Below the pieces are notes generated by a model, which worked only from the letters and a program-made list of their open reading frames with translations, did no database searches and was not told the DNA's origin. From NCBI RefSeq assembly GCF_019880635.1, contig NZ_JAINVX010000001.1:124001-188000 (forward strand): a stretch of DNA of 64,000 nt, read 5' to 3'. The translations under genes and the position numbers were made by a program. The DNA comes from Hanstruepera marina. GTDB lineage: Bacteria > Bacteroidota > Bacteroidia > Flavobacteriales > Flavobacteriaceae. This document shows positions 1 through 10,103 of this stretch, one piece after another. Every line of letters starts with the position of its first letter. Within the stretch, counting starts at the first letter, position 1.

Positions 1-205
1 AAACGGTTTTAGTTCTTGGGTCATAATTCAAAATGGATAATTGTGAAGTCCAATTATCAATTTCTGAAATATCTTGAACTTTAAAACTAAAGTTCACTTC
101 GCCTTTCTGGCTTAAATATTCTTCGGCTTTTATTCTGGATTTACTTTGCGAAAACACAATAGAAATACTGAACAAAAAAATAACAAGGGTTAGTTTTGTT
201 TTCAT
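1..205 (-). CDS. Secreted protein, N-terminal part only; possibly an M14-type zinc carboxypeptidase
   Basis: The reading frame starts at an ATG at 205-203 and runs off the left edge, giving 68 residues. The first 19 residues form a Sec signal peptide ending in VFSQ. The following segment contains AEEYLSQKGEVNFSF and a stretch of alternating charged and aromatic residues that resembles the N-terminal prodomain of flavobacterial M14 zinc carboxypeptidases. That family match is from memory and no catalytic residues lie inside the window. The gene is transcribed away from the left edge and has the T9SS metalloprotease gene behind it on the same strand, separated by that gene's terminator. The signal peptide is clear; the enzyme identity is a guess. 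Confidence 0.6.
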   Translation of the reverse strand, partial: MKTKLTLVIFLFSISIVFSQSKSRIKAEEYLSQKGEVNFSFKVQDISEIDNWTSQLSILNYDPRTKTV

Positions 206-303
206 CTTTTAGTTGGATTTGTTGTCATAAAATTAATGTTTTATAGAATTTAAACCATTGCTCTTTATAAGATTTATAAACAAGTTATGAAGTATTATAT
301 AAA

Positions 304-332
304 AAAAGTCCAGATTAATAATCTGGACTTTT
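304..332 (-). terminator. Rho-independent terminator of the T9SS metalloprotease gene
   Basis: A perfect 13-bp inverted repeat (304-316 with 320-332, core GTCCAGATT/AATCTGGAC) has a 3-nt loop. On the minus strand it is followed by a run of U from the A-tract at 301-307. It sits 24 bases past the stop codon of the 1589-residue protein. Confidence 0.85.
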
Positions 333-355
333 CTATATAGGCAATAAAACAAATG

Positions 356-3300
356 CTATTGCTTTATGAATTTTTTAGTGACAACTTCTTCACCTTCATT
401 TACTTTAATAAAGTAAACACCAGCTTCCAAAGTACTCACATCCACATTGGAAATAGAGTTGCCTTTTGAAACCGTTTGTCCTAACATATTAACAATTGTG
501 TAAGATGCATCTTGGTTTCCAGGTAATTTTACATTCAGTATATTTCCTTTTACCGGATTTGGATACACCAGAATATCTTGATCTCCATAGGAATCCTCAA
601 CTTCCATTGTTCTAATAGCAATCAATTGATTGATGTCTCCTCTACCAGAATTGGTTCCAGTAATGGTTACTTGATCAATATAAATTTGATCGTTATTTCC
701 TGACGCATCACATTGGAATCTGAATCCAGCATTGGACACAAATGCATATTGCGCAGGCGTAATTGTAATTGTACCTCGATAGAAAGTGTTGTTATTAATC
801 CCAGAGCCACTAACGTAAGTTGCTACTGTATTCCAAGATGAACCGTCAAAATAACGCAGCCAGAAATCTTCACCATTTTCCATGCTATTTACATAGAAAT
901 AGAAGTCAACTACAACTTGAGAGTAAGGTGTAACATTAATATTTGAAAGTGTCATAGCCGAAGCGGTTCCAGAATTATCTCTAATTCTAATTGAAAAACT
1001 CCCTTCGTAAGAATTAGATCCTGAATATCTTGCACAATCACTTCCGCCATCTGCCCAGCCATCCCAGCCAGTTTCAAAATAACCTTCATTTAAAACAACA
1101 TCTGTAACTTGGCATGGCGCACAAAATGATCCACCACAATCTACACCAGTTTCGTCACCATTCTGAATACCGTCGTTACACGTTGGCGCAGCAAGTGTTG
1201 TTACATTTACAGTATTACTTGCAGATGAACTATTTCCTGCCGCATCATTAGCAATCACATAAAACGTATAACTTGTACTTTCAGAAAGTCCTATAACCTG
1301 ATAGGTTGTTCCAGTGACATTTGCAACAAAACTTCCGTCTTGATAGACATCATAATCGGTTACACCAACATTATCTGTTGCACCAGTCCATGACAAATCA
1401 GTACTGTCTTCAGTTGTATTTGAAGCTGAAAGTGTAGCCGCTGTCGGTGCTTGTGTGTCAGGTGCTGGTGGACCAGCTACTGAAACGTTATCGATAGCAA
1501 TATCAGCTTGCCAAGTACTTCCAATAAATCTGTTGAATCGTAATTGAACTCCTCTGCCAGTATAAGCATTCAAGCTAACATCTACATCCAACCATGTATT
1601 TCCTTGGTTGCCTGTTTGACTCCAAATACTTGTCCAAGTGTCTCCTTCATCATCACTAATTTCTAAATCAATTGAGCCCATGTCAGAGGCTCCATACATA
1701 TGATATGAGAAACTAAAAGTGGCTTCGGTCATTCCAGTCAAATCAAAACAAGGTGAATTCAGTATTGCTCTAACACTTGGGTAATTTGGACTTGATGCTT
1801 CAACATATAGATAATATGTTCCATCAGCAGCACTTGAAGGCCCTGTGTTAGATGATGGTGTCCCTCCTGAATTTAAAGACCAATTTATATCATCAGCTGA
1901 TGACTGTGTCCATGCTCCTAATGTATTTTCAAAACTTTCGCTGTAAGGAAAAGAATTGATTCCTCCTGAACAACCATTTGAAGGTTCAGAAACATTTACT
2001 GTTCTTATTACCTCATCAGCTGCATTCCCTGAAGAGTCACTTACATTGTAAGTCACCACGTATGTTCCTGCTGTATTACCATCAACTGTATCTCCAGCAA
2101 TGACAATATTTGCTGAAATATCGCCATCTAAATTGTCCGTTGCAGTTGCGCCCAATTCTGTATAAGAATCTCCAACTGTTAAGTTGATTACTGAAGCTCC
2201 ATTCAAACTAATTATTGGAGCTGTTGTGTCTGGATTTACATTAACTGTTCGTGTAACTTGAGTAGCAGCATTACCAGCAGCGTCACTAACATTATATGTA
2301 ATTACATACGTTCCTACCGTATTTGAATCAACACTATCTCCACCTATTACAATATTTGCTGAAATATCACCATCAACATTATCCGTTGCTGTAGCACCCA
2401 ATTCAGTATAGCTTTCGCCTAATTCTAAATCTATAGTTGAAGAACCATTCAATGTTATTACTGGTGGAGTAGTATCTGGTCCTGAACCTTCTATAATTAC
2501 AGTATAATCTTCAACCTCACCATATTGGAAAGTTTCACAGGCTGTAGGAACTCCATTATACTTCATTGAAACACGCATTCTGGTTGCATTTTCAACCGCA
2601 GTTGAAGGAATAGTAAAACTACCGCTAACTGGTGTTGCTTGTGTAGCAGCTTGTGACCAAACTTGTTCTCCTGCATCATCAAAATCACCATCACGGTTAT
2701 AGTCTATCCAAACCGAATAGCCTTCAGAATAAACCGTGCCTGTCCAAGTAGGAGTAACAGTAATAGTGTATTGGGTATCTTTTGTTAAAGTAGTTGAAAT
2801 ACTTGTGAAATCTGTATAAAATTGTCCGCCAGAAGAATTGTCAATAGTATTTAACTGTACTCTTCCTATATATTCATCATTAATATTTGTACTTGCCGAA
2901 CTACAATAGTTTAATTGCACATCAGTAGTCGTGAAATTAATAGTACTACTATAGGCTGAAGTAGACGTATCTGGACAAATACTCTGAACTTGTGCTTCAT
3001 ATTGCGTTAAAGGGCTTAAACCCGAAACTTGCGTTGACACACCAGCTACATTTACTGTTGTCCAAGTGCCTGAACCTACTTCGCGATATTGTAAATTGTA
3101 TGTTGCTCCAGGAACAGCATCCCAACTTAATGTTGCTGAACTATCTGTTACTCCAGAAGCGTTTAAGCCTGTTGGTACCGTTGCATTACAAACAACCTGA
3201 CCTGCTATGGTAAAGTTTGAATTAGAGATATCAAAGAAAATATTATTTGATCCCCTTACCATTACACGGTTTTGAGTTCCTTGATTATTAGGAACAACTA

Positions 3301-5125
3301 CATCATGTGAACCATCATTAGGAACGCCGGCTGCTAAAGCTATTGGATATGTATCGCCTCCATCGGTTGATAAGAAAATATCAACATTTGCAGCATTTAC
3401 GCCATTTCCTGTTGTTCCCGCTACATTCCAAGTTACTGTTTGTGTTGATCCCGCATTCCAAGTCACATTCGTATTTGGTGAACTCACTACAAAAGGTCCA
3501 GCTGTACCATTAACAGTAACTACCATATCGTCACTATTGTTAGTTCCACCACCTGCAACATTATCTCTTACGGTTAATCTAAAATTCAACGTTCTTGCCA
3601 CATTAGGAACTGCTTCCCATTGCCAAGAAGTAGCACCAGACTTGATAGTTGACAATCTTGGGAAATAACGTTTGTTATCAGTTGTTGGCTCATAAGCTCT
3701 AAATGCAACACCTGTTGTAGCTGTTGTACTTGGATAAGTGGTTGATGCATTATTTTCATCCATTTGTTCCCAAGAGTAAGACAATACATCTCCGGCATCA
3801 GCGTCTGAAGCTGTACCCTCCAAAACAAAAGCTGTTCCTTTTGGAATGGTATAATTAGCTCCTGCATTTACTGAAGGAACAGAATTTCCTGTATTTGTGT
3901 TGGTTTGACAACTTGTACTCTTTACATAGTCTGTTACTTGTTCTATTGAAACAGCGTGGAAGTTAGGGTGAACATTTGCTTGCACATCTGTAGCTCCCGT
4001 AATTCCCGCATAACTCATAATAGTAGAACCACTTCCAGGTTCAACTTGAACGTTAGTCCCTTCGTTTCCATTAAAAGTCCAAGTATGATTAGCTCCAAAT
4101 TGGTGTCCCATTTCGTGAGCCACATAATCTACATCAAAAAAATCACCATCTGGAACAGTTGCCGATGTCCAACCACTACCTTTTTGGTTATTAACACAAA
4201 CGCAACCTATACAACCTGCATTTCCATTATTTTGAAGATTAGCGAATAAGTGTCCAATATCATAATTAGCTTCACCTATTACACTTGTTAATGTATTTTG
4301 TAATGCACTATTATATCCTGATGTTGTATTACCATAAGGATCAGAGGATGTACTGGTGTAAATCACATCATCAGTATTGGCAATAAGAATCATGGTAACA
4401 TTGAAATCTACTTCAAAAATTCCATTTACACGAGTCATAGTATTATTAATGGCAGCTAAAGCTTGAGCTTTTGTTCCTCCGTGATATTGCGTGTATTCTC
4501 CTGTAGCAGAAACAGCCAATCTATAAGTTCTTAAAATACTATCATCAGCATTTCGCATCATTGTTGATGATGAACCTGTTACTTGTTGGTTTAAACTTTC
4601 CGAAATTTCACATTCAAATTGATCCTGCCTATTTACACGTTCAGCACGAGTGAAGACGGTATATAATTGGCCGTCTTCAGAAATAGATTCAATAAAAGTG
4701 GCTGGAGCGTTGGCAGATAATCGCATACTCTGGAAACCCATAGGCGACATGCTAAATCTTATAATAGCTGACGGGTCATCAATTCCTTGACCAGCATAGG
4801 AGCGGATATCTGGGTACCTCGGTTGTAAATCGGGATGCAGATTGGACGCCTCAAATATTCTGAAACGTTCCATAATGCCTTCTGAATTTGGGAAAGACAA
4901 TATAACATTGGATTGTCTTGAAAATTCATTTCGCTTAGGTGATGGAATTAAGGCTTGTTGGAGACCATTAACATCCAAACTAAACGTTTGAGTTTTAGGT
5001 AAAGCTTGTTTGCTTTCCTTAATTGAAGTCGAAATTTTTACCACTTCTTTTTTCCAAAAAGATTTGTTTTGGGAAAAAACAAATCCTGTACTCATTAAAA
5101 TAATGAATAGTAGTGTTTTTTTCAT
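356..5125 (-). CDS. Secreted multidomain reprolysin-like zinc metalloprotease with T9SS type A sorting domain
   Basis: This 1589-residue exoprotein probably degrades proteins outside the cell after export by the type IX secretion system. Residues 1-19 are a signal peptide and about 20-180 look like a propeptide. The catalytic domain (about 195-410) carries the extended zinc motif [11 protein letters not shown] at 337-347, giving H337, H341 and H347 as ligands and E338 as catalytic base, followed by a met-turn-like SIMSY. Then come Ig-like segments, a fibronectin III domain (about 650-735), a GEVED domain ending in YGEVEDY, two tandem 82-residue DUF5011 Ig-like modules, a MAM-like domain with FPYSESFE, a second fibronectin III domain, a Cys-rich [11 protein letters not shown] segment and a C-terminal sorting domain with VYPNP and KKFIKQ. 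The gene is monocistronic. Substrate is unknown. Confidence 0.92.
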   Translation of the reverse strand: MKKTLLFIILMSTGFVFSQNKSFWKKEVVKISTSIKESKQALPKTQTFSLDVNGLQQALIPSPKRNEFSRQSNVILSFPNSEGIMERFRIFEASNLHPDLQPRYPDIRSYAGQGIDDPSAIIRFSMSPMGFQSMRLSANAPATFIESISEDGQLYTVFTRAERVNRQDQFECEISESLNQQVTGSSSTMMRNADDSILRTYRLAVSATGEYTQYHGGTKAQALAAINNTMTRVNGIFEVDFNVTMILIANTDDVIYTSTSSDPYGNTTSGYNSALQNTLTSVIGEANYDIGHLFANLQNNGNAGCIGCVCVNNQKGSGWTSATVPDGDFFDVDYVAHEMGHQFGANHTWTFNGNEGTNVQVEPGSGSTIMSYAGITGATDVQANVHPNFHAVSIEQVTDYVKSTSCQTNTNTGNSVPSVNAGANYTIPKGTAFVLEGTASDADAGDVLSYSWEQMDENNASTTYPSTTATTGVAFRAYEPTTDNKRYFPRLSTIKSGATSWQWEAVPNVARTLNFRLTVRDNVAGGGTNNSDDMVVTVNGTAGPFVVSSPNTNVTWNAGSTQTVTWNVAGTTGNGVNAANVDIFLSTDGGDTYPIALAAGVPNDGSHDVVVPNNQGTQNRVMVRGSNNIFFDISNSNFTIAGQVVCNATVPTGLNASGVTDSSATLSWDAVPGATYNLQYREVGSGTWTTVNVAGVSTQVSGLSPLTQYEAQVQSICPDTSTSAYSSTINFTTTDVQLNYCSSASTNINDEYIGRVQLNTIDNSSGGQFYTDFTSISTTLTKDTQYTITVTPTWTGTVYSEGYSVWIDYNRDGDFDDAGEQVWSQAATQATPVSGSFTIPSTAVENATRMRVSMKYNGVPTACETFQYGEVEDYTVIIEGSGPDTTPPVITLNGSSTIDLELGESYTELGATATDNVDGDISANIVIGGDSVDSNTVGTYVITYNVSDAAGNAATQVTRTVNVNPDTTAPIISLNGASVINLTVGDSYTELGATATDNLDGDISANIVIAGDTVDGNTAGTYVVTYNVSDSSGNAADEVIRTVNVSEPSNGCSGGINSFPYSESFENTLGAWTQSSADDINWSLNSGGTPSSNTGPSSAADGTYYLYVEASSPNYPSVRAILNSPCFDLTGMTEATFSFSYHMYGASDMGSIDLEISDDEGDTWTSIWSQTGNQGNTWLDVDVSLNAYTGRGVQLRFNRFIGSTWQADIAIDNVSVAGPPAPDTQAPTAATLSASNTTEDSTDLSWTGATDNVGVTDYDVYQDGSFVANVTGTTYQVIGLSESTSYTFYVIANDAAGNSSSASNTVNVTTLAAPTCNDGIQNGDETGVDCGGSFCAPCQVTDVVLNEGYFETGWDGWADGGSDCARYSGSNSYEGSFSIRIRDNSGTASAMTLSNINVTPYSQVVVDFYFYVNSMENGEDFWLRYFDGSSWNTVATYVSGSGINNNTFYRGTITITPAQYAFVSNAGFRFQCDASGNNDQIYIDQVTITGTNSGRGDINQLIAIRTMEVEDSYGDQDILVYPNPVKGNILNVKLPGNQDASYTIVNMLGQTVSKGNSISNVDVSTLEAGVYFIKVNEGEEVVTKKFIKQ
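1988..2233 (-). repeat. Second copy of an in-gene DUF5011 module repeat
   Basis: This 82-codon stretch encodes an Ig-like module with [12 protein letters not shown] and [10 protein letters not shown]. It follows the first copy with no linker and matches it closely at protein level, pointing to internal duplication. Confidence 0.75.
2234..2479 (-). repeat. First copy of an in-gene DUF5011 module repeat
   Basis: This is the N-terminal partner of the adjacent 82-codon module, also starting with PDTT and holding [12 protein letters not shown]. Both copies keep the same length and phase, so the duplication was in frame. Confidence 0.75.
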
Positions 5126-5288
5126 GATTGTTTAAAATTTTGGTAATTTTATTGAATAATTGGTCGTGAAAATATCAATTATTTGTTAATATGAAAATTT
5201 TTAAAACCCATTTTCGATTAAAAACAATTAAAAAAAAATAAGTACGGAAAAACCGTAAAATAAAATGTGAAAATGGCTACATTTACTC

Positions 5289-6980
5289 ATGCAAATGGCA
5301 TCAGTACTTAACGTAAAAAATTTATCCATTTCTTTTTTTAACAATCAAATTGAGAAAGAAATCATTCACAATATTTCATACGATTTAAACCCAAATGAAA
5401 TACTTGGAATTGTTGGTGAGTCAGGTTCAGGAAAATCGGTTTCTACTTTAGCTGTTTTAGGATTGCTCCCAAAGAAAATTTCAAAAATTACTCAAGGGAG
5501 TATAATTTTTAATGACTACGATCTAACAAAACTAGCCTCAAAAGATTTTCAAAGTATTCGGGGAAATGACATTGCTATGATTTTTCAAGAGCCTATGAGT
5601 TCCTTGAACCCATCCATGCGATGTGGAAAACAGGTTTCAGAAATTCTGATACAACATACTTCACTTTCTAAAGAAGAAGTAAAAAACGAAACGTTAAACC
5701 TTTTTGAAAAAGTAAAATTGCCTAATCCCGAACGGGTTTTTAAAGCTTATCCTCATGAAATTTCAGGTGGACAGAAACAACGGGTTATGATAGCTATGGC
5801 TATTGCATGCAAGCCAAAAATTTTAATAGCAGATGAGCCAACTACGGCTTTGGACGTAACCGTACAGAAAGAAATTATACAATTGCTTAAACAATTGCAG
5901 GAAGAGGACCAAATGAGTATTCTTTTCATCTCTCATGATCTAGCATTGGTTTCTGAAATTTCTGATCGTGTTTTGGTCATGTACCAAGGCCAAATAGTTG
6001 AGCAAGGCCCAGTAACAGAAATCTTCAATAACCCCAAACACACCTATACCAAAGCACTTATCAATTCAAGGCCGCCTTTGGACGTTAGATATAGACGTTT
6101 GGCTACCATAAAAGATTTTATGGATGAGTCTGTTGACAAAACTATTGTCACCAAAGTACAACGTGAAGCCAATCATAAAGCATTATATTCTAAACCGCCT
6201 CTCCTTGAGGTCATTAATTTAGAAAAAGAATATCTTTCAAAATCGGGCTGGTTTTCTAAACCTGAAAGTTTTAAAGCTGTTAATAGGGTTAGCTTTAAAT
6301 TATATGAAGGTGAGACTTTAGGGCTTGTTGGAGAATCTGGCTGTGGCAAATCTACCTTATCTAATGCTATTTTACTATTGGATAAAGCAACTAGTGGTAC
6401 TATTTTATATAAGGGTGTTGACATTACCAATTTATCAAAACAAGCCACTAGAAATTTAAGAAAGGATATTCAAATTATTTTTCAAGATCCTTTTGCTTCA
6501 TTAAATCCACGTATTCCTGTTGGCAGGGCCATTATGGAACCTATGAAAATTCATAATATTGGAACTTCAGATAAGGAACGAAAAAACCTTGTTTATGAGT
6601 TACTGGAAAAAGTTGGGCTGGATTCCAGTTTTTTTAATAGATATCCGCATGAGTTTTCTGGTGGTCAACGCCAACGTATTGGTATTGCAAGAGCCATTGC
6701 TTTGCAGCCTAAATTAATTATTTGTGATGAGTCGGTTTCTGCTTTGGATATATCGGTTCAAGCTCAAGTTTTAAACTTATTAAATGACCTGAAAGAAAAT
6801 TATGATTTTACCTATATTTTTATTTCACATGATTTAGCCGTTGTAAAGTATATGTCGGACAATTTAATTGTAATGAATAAAGGTGAAATTGAAGAAATGA
6901 ATGATGCAGATATCATCTACGAAAATCCTAAAAAAGATTATACCAAAAAACTTATTCATGCTATTCCAAAAGGGCTATAG
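5289..6980 (+). CDS. ABC transporter ATP-binding protein with two fused ATPase domains (oligopeptide/dipeptide type)
   Basis: The 563-residue protein is a head-to-tail fusion of two ATPases like those energising Dpp/Opp/Yej peptide importers. The first domain has Walker A GESGSGKS at 43-50, signature SGGQKQR at 159-165 and Walker B ILIADE at 178-183. The second has Walker A GESGCGKS at 348-355, signature SGGQRQR and Walker B LIICDE. Each half ends in the oligopeptide-type C-terminal extension. No permease or binding-protein gene is adjacent, so the partner subunits must be elsewhere. The start could be the ATG at 5289 or, perhaps better, the one at 5295 (MASVLNVKNL). The family is certain; the substrate is not. 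Confidence 0.9.
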   Translation: MQMASVLNVKNLSISFFNNQIEKEIIHNISYDLNPNEILGIVGESGSGKSVSTLAVLGLLPKKISKITQGSIIFNDYDLTKLASKDFQSIRGNDIAMIFQEPMSSLNPSMRCGKQVSEILIQHTSLSKEEVKNETLNLFEKVKLPNPERVFKAYPHEISGGQKQRVMIAMAIACKPKILIADEPTTALDVTVQKEIIQLLKQLQEEDQMSILFISHDLALVSEISDRVLVMYQGQIVEQGPVTEIFNNPKHTYTKALINSRPPLDVRYRRLATIKDFMDESVDKTIVTKVQREANHKALYSKPPLLEVINLEKEYLSKSGWFSKPESFKAVNRVSFKLYEGETLGLVGESGCGKSTLSNAILLLDKATSGTILYKGVDITNLSKQATRNLRKDIQIIFQDPFASLNPRIPVGRAIMEPMKIHNIGTSDKERKNLVYELLEKVGLDSSFFNRYPHEFSGGQRQRIGIARAIALQPKLIICDESVSALDISVQAQVLNLLNDLKENYDFTYIFISHDLAVVKYMSDNLIVMNKGEIEEMNDADIIYENPKKDYTKKLIHAIPKGL

Positions 6981-7374
6981 CATGAATAACTTTTTTGTAA
7001 GATACATTAAGCTTTTAATGAATCGTTTGGTTTGTTGTACTTTCACATGCAAACCATTTTCATAAGTAGGTTGTTCAGTTAGATTTGATGCAAAATTCAT
7101 AACGTAGGTTTTTGGTAGATTTGGGTTTCTTTCTTTCACAGGGATTATAATAGATTTGGGGAAAATTATAATCCAAGTTTCCAAAAGAAGCTGGTTAATC
7201 TGTTCAATAAATTTGGGATTGCTAATATGAAACTTATTTTCAATAAATCAGCTTAAATGCATTATTTTTCGATGAAATGCATATTTTTTTAACATTTAAC
7301 ATGAATTTAAGTCTTTTTTCTTACAATTTTTATGTTTCTAATTTTATTTTTTTACATTTAAATAAAAAATTGCG
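6981..7374. other. 394-bp intergenic region, no functional gene identified
   Basis: Between the double ATPase gene and the lipoprotein gene I find no RNA gene or convincing promoter. On the minus strand there is a frame open for about 90 codons, ending at a TAG at 6978-6980, with normal-looking residue composition. It has no ATG near its beginning and is preceded by a TGA, so it may be a decayed gene end. An inverted repeat ATGCATT/AATGCAT (7257-7263 with 7276-7282) followed by a T-run could be a weak plus-strand terminator. Confidence 0.5.
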
Positions 7375-8022
7375 ATGAAAAAATTAGCCTTTTTTGCATT
7401 AGGTTTGCTATGCCTAAATTGCACCACTATACAATATGATGTTTCTACCCGATTGGTATTTGAAGGTCAGGTTAACGACAGACAAGGAAATCCGATATCA
7501 AATAATGATATAGAAGCATGGATTAAGAATTCTAATGATATTGACCTTATTGGTTTTACTACATCAAACTCTAACGGACATTTTGAATTGGTAATTCCAA
7601 GTCCTAAAAACGAGACTGATTTTGAAATTACAGTAAAAGGTAATTCAATCTACAGAGGGAAAGAATATGTAAACATCTACCGTTCAGATTTTCAAGACTA
7701 TTATTTTAACCTTGACGAAATAATACTTATAGAGTTTGATGACATTTCTGAATTAATAATAACGCTTAACCAATCAAATCAAGAAAACACTATTACTAAC
7801 ATTGACGTTTCTGGTATTATTGCTGATCAAACCATATGGGTCAATCCAGTACAAGAAGAATATCCAGAATACTACCATGATAGTTATTACAGACAAGTAG
7901 CCAAAAATCAAACGCTTAATTTACATTATGAAGTGCGCAACACAACCGGACAAACTAATCAATTCAATGAAATTATAAATGTTGGTTCTGACGACACTAC
8001 TACTTATGTTATTAATTATTAA
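7375..8022 (+). CDS. Lipoprotein with a carboxypeptidase-regulatory-like beta-sandwich domain
   Basis: The 215-residue protein begins with a type II signal peptide ending in a lipobox-like LNC (Cys 16), so it should be lipid-anchored in the envelope. Residues about 27-85 (VFEGQVNDRQGNPI, then GFTTSNSNGHFELVI) look like a carboxypeptidase-regulatory/transthyretin-like fold, which in Bacteroidota often sits on surface proteins. The rest has no recognisable motif. The stop is 2 bases ahead of the start of the next gene, an outer-membrane protein, so the two are almost certainly co-transcribed and may act together. A near-consensus -7 box TACATTTA lies at 7353-7360. Function is unknown. Confidence 0.75.
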   Translation: MKKLAFFALGLLCLNCTTIQYDVSTRLVFEGQVNDRQGNPISNNDIEAWIKNSNDIDLIGFTTSNSNGHFELVIPSPKNETDFEITVKGNSIYRGKEYVNIYRSDFQDYYFNLDEIILIEFDDISELIITLNQSNQENTITNIDVSGIIADQTIWVNPVQEEYPEYYHDSYYRQVAKNQTLNLHYEVRNTTGQTNQFNEIINVGSDDTTTYVINY

Positions 8023-8024
8023 GA

Positions 8025-8666
8025 ATGAAAAAGCTTTTATTACTATTAATCGTTATACCTCAACTATTGTTTTCTCAAGAAAATGAGGAAAATAAAATTA
8101 TAGATACGGAAAAAGAACAAACGTTTTTTTATAAACCGCAATTTTATTTCTATGTGAGTCACCATATTAATTCTGGGGAACATTTTTTAGCAGATGGTCA
8201 CAAACCTGATTTCCTTGGAGGTGGCTTACAAATAAACTTCATGAAATATCATAATGTAAAGTTTGGTCTGGGCTGGGAATATCATGAATATAATGTAATA
8301 GACAAAAGTACTATAGGAAACATAAACAGTTCATTTTATCATGCTGCATATGCAAAATTTCAATATCAATGGGATATTTTAAAAAGGTGGTCTGTTGAGC
8401 CTTATTTAGGATTAGGAGCCACGAGAATTCAACAACGATATAATAATTCTGCCAGAGATGATTTCTATGGTATGAATTTTTACGCAGGTGGTAATTTTAC
8501 TTTGAAGTTAACCAAATTTCTTTCTGTTTTTATAGGAATTAATTACAATAGTATTCGGTTTAATGTAAATACCAACAGAAACTGGGAAGATTACTTTAAT
8601 AAAGTTAATCAAGTACAAATGCAATTTGGAATTATATTTTCAGTTAATGGAAATAAGGGCTTATAA
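8025..8666 (+). CDS. Outer membrane beta-barrel protein, small (OmpW/porin-like fold)
   Basis: The 213-residue protein has a cleavable signal peptide (MKKLLLLLIVIPQLLFSQ) followed by amphipathic strands rich in aromatic residues, for example VKFGLGWEYHEYN, SVEPYLGLGAT and FLSVFIGINYNSIRF. This is the usual look of an 8-strand barrel in Flavobacteriaceae. It does not end in the classical aromatic residue; the tail is VNGNKGL. It forms a two-gene unit with the upstream lipoprotein. The last 6 bases overlap the stop region of the convergent CoA-transferase gene. Ligand or role is not apparent. Confidence 0.75.
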   Translation: MKKLLLLLIVIPQLLFSQENEENKIIDTEKEQTFFYKPQFYFYVSHHINSGEHFLADGHKPDFLGGGLQINFMKYHNVKFGLGWEYHEYNVIDKSTIGNINSSFYHAAYAKFQYQWDILKRWSVEPYLGLGATRIQQRYNNSARDDFYGMNFYAGGNFTLKLTKFLSVFIGINYNSIRFNVNTNRNWEDYFNKVNQVQMQFGIIFSVNGNKGL

Positions 8667-9317
8667 ATTCATTTCAGGAATAGCCCCTTCTACAATTAAG
8701 GTGCCTTCTGTAGCTTTTTGAATATCCTCGACTGAAACACCAGGTGCGCGTTCCAATAATTTAAAACCTGATTCAGTAACTTCTAGAACAGCTAAATTGG
8801 TTACAATCTTTTTAACACAACCAACACCTGTTAATGGCAAGCTACATCTTTTCAGCAATTTAGACTCCCCTGCTTTGTTGGTGTGCATCATGGCAACTAT
8901 TATATTTTCAGCACTGGCTACCAAATCCATAGCTCCACCCATTCCTTTCACCATGCGTCCTGGAATTTTCCAATTGGCAATATCGCCATTTTCAGCAACT
9001 TCCATAGCGCCTAAAATTGTAAGATGTACATGCTGCCCTCTAATCATAGAGAAACTCATAGCCGAATCAAAAAAACTGGCTCCAGGCAATGTGGTTATAG
9101 TTTGTTTCCCAGCATTGATAATATCGGCATCTTCTTCGCCTTCAAAAGGAAATGGTCCCATTCCCAAAACGCCATTTTCACTTTGAAATTCTACTTCTAT
9201 ATCATTTCGTACATAATTAGCTACTAATGTGGGAATGCCTATTCCTAAATTTACGTAGTAACCATCTTGTACCTCTTTTGCTATACGTTTAGCAATCCCA
9301 TTTTTATCTAAAGCCAT
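8661..9317 (-). CDS. scoB: 3-oxoacid CoA-transferase subunit B
   Basis: The 218-residue protein is the beta subunit of a type I CoA-transferase, which moves CoA from succinyl-CoA to a 3-oxoacid such as acetoacetate. The catalytic glutamate is expected in the SENGVLGMGP motif, which is present, and the length matches bacterial ScoB/AtoA (about 215). It begins 2 bases after the stop of the subunit A gene, so the two subunits are made from one mRNA. Its 3' end overlaps the convergent outer-membrane-protein gene by 6 bases. The exact acid (acetoacetate or oxoadipate) cannot be told from this sequence; no degradation genes lie nearby. Confidence 0.9.
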   Translation of the reverse strand: MALDKNGIAKRIAKEVQDGYYVNLGIGIPTLVANYVRNDIEVEFQSENGVLGMGPFPFEGEEDADIINAGKQTITTLPGASFFDSAMSFSMIRGQHVHLTILGAMEVAENGDIANWKIPGRMVKGMGGAMDLVASAENIIVAMMHTNKAGESKLLKRCSLPLTGVGCVKKIVTNLAVLEVTESGFKLLERAPGVSVEDIQKATEGTLIVEGAIPEMNL

Positions 9318-9319
9318 AA

Positions 9320-10021
9320 CTATTCTCTTTTTCTTACTGTACGTTGCTCAATACGTTTCTCATACTTTTCGCCTTGAAAAATACGTTGTACAAAAATTCC
9401 TGGAATATGAATTTGATTAGGATCTAATTCACCAACTGGAACCAATTCTTCAACTTCAGCAACCGTAATTTTTGCAGCACCACACATATTAGGATTAAAA
9501 TTTCTAGCTGTACCCTTAAAAATCAAGTTTCCAGCCGCATCACCTTTCCAAGCCTTTACAAAAGCAAAATCAGCCTTAAAGGCATGTTCCAAAACATACA
9601 TTTTACCATCAAACTCTCGGGTTTCCTTCCCTTCTGCAACTTCAGTTCCATAACCAGCAGGCGTATAAACAGCTGGAAATCCAGCTTGCGCAGCACGACA
9701 TCGTTCGGCTAAAGTGCCTTGTGGAATAAGTTCAACATCCAATTCGCCACTTAACATTTGGCGTTCAAACTCATCGTTCTCTCCCACATACGATGATACC
9801 ATTTTTTTTATTTGATGTTGATGTAATAATAAGCCTAAACCAAAGTCATCTACACCTGCATTATTAGAAATACATGTTAGGCCTTTTACACCAGACTTTA
9901 CTAATGCAGCTATAGCATTTTCTGGGATACCACTTAACCCAAATCCACCAAACATACAGGTCATGTTATCGGAAACACCAGCAATGGCATCTTGCACACC
10001 TGCAACTTGTTTATTAATCAT
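9320..10021 (-). CDS. scoA: 3-oxoacid CoA-transferase subunit A
   Basis: The 233-residue alpha subunit has the glycine-rich CoA-binding motif [14 protein letters not shown] near the N-terminus and the typical [14 protein letters not shown] and NPNMCGAAK segments. Its length fits ScoA-type subunits (about 230-240). It is the first gene of a two-gene operon with subunit B. The upstream neighbour on the same strand ends more than 80 bases away behind a terminator, so this operon should have its own promoter, although I do not see a clear -7 box. Confidence 0.9.
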   Translation of the reverse strand: MINKQVAGVQDAIAGVSDNMTCMFGGFGLSGIPENAIAALVKSGVKGLTCISNNAGVDDFGLGLLLHQHQIKKMVSSYVGENDEFERQMLSGELDVELIPQGTLAERCRAAQAGFPAVYTPAGYGTEVAEGKETREFDGKMYVLEHAFKADFAFVKAWKGDAAGNLIFKGTARNFNPNMCGAAKITVAEVEELVPVGELDPNQIHIPGIFVQRIFQGEKYEKRIEQRTVRKRE

Positions 10022-10061
10022 TTTTGTACTGTTTTTTTGCTTGTGGAAAATTACAAAATAA

Positions 10062-10089
10062 AAAAGCCATTCGGAAGTGAATGGCTTTT
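10062..10089 (-). terminator. Rho-independent terminator after the PBP1A gene
   Basis: An 11-bp stem (10062-10072 AAAAGCCATTC with 10079-10089 GAATGGCTTTT) has a 6-nt loop and is followed on the minus strand by a U-rich tail. It lies 15 bases beyond the PBP1A stop and separates the ricT-gldH-PBP1A unit from scoAB. Confidence 0.85.
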
Positions 10090-10103
10090 GATTTTGAGTA
10101 TCT

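Noticed and set aside
2992-3213. Plus-strand open frame of 73 codons inside the metalloprotease gene
   Set aside because: It lies opposite fibronectin-domain codons of a clear gene and has a Leu-rich, shadow-type composition and no promoter or homology.
8797-9227. Plus-strand open frames opposite scoB
   Set aside because: They are antisense to a well-supported enzyme gene whose motifs are intact; their residues show no domain.
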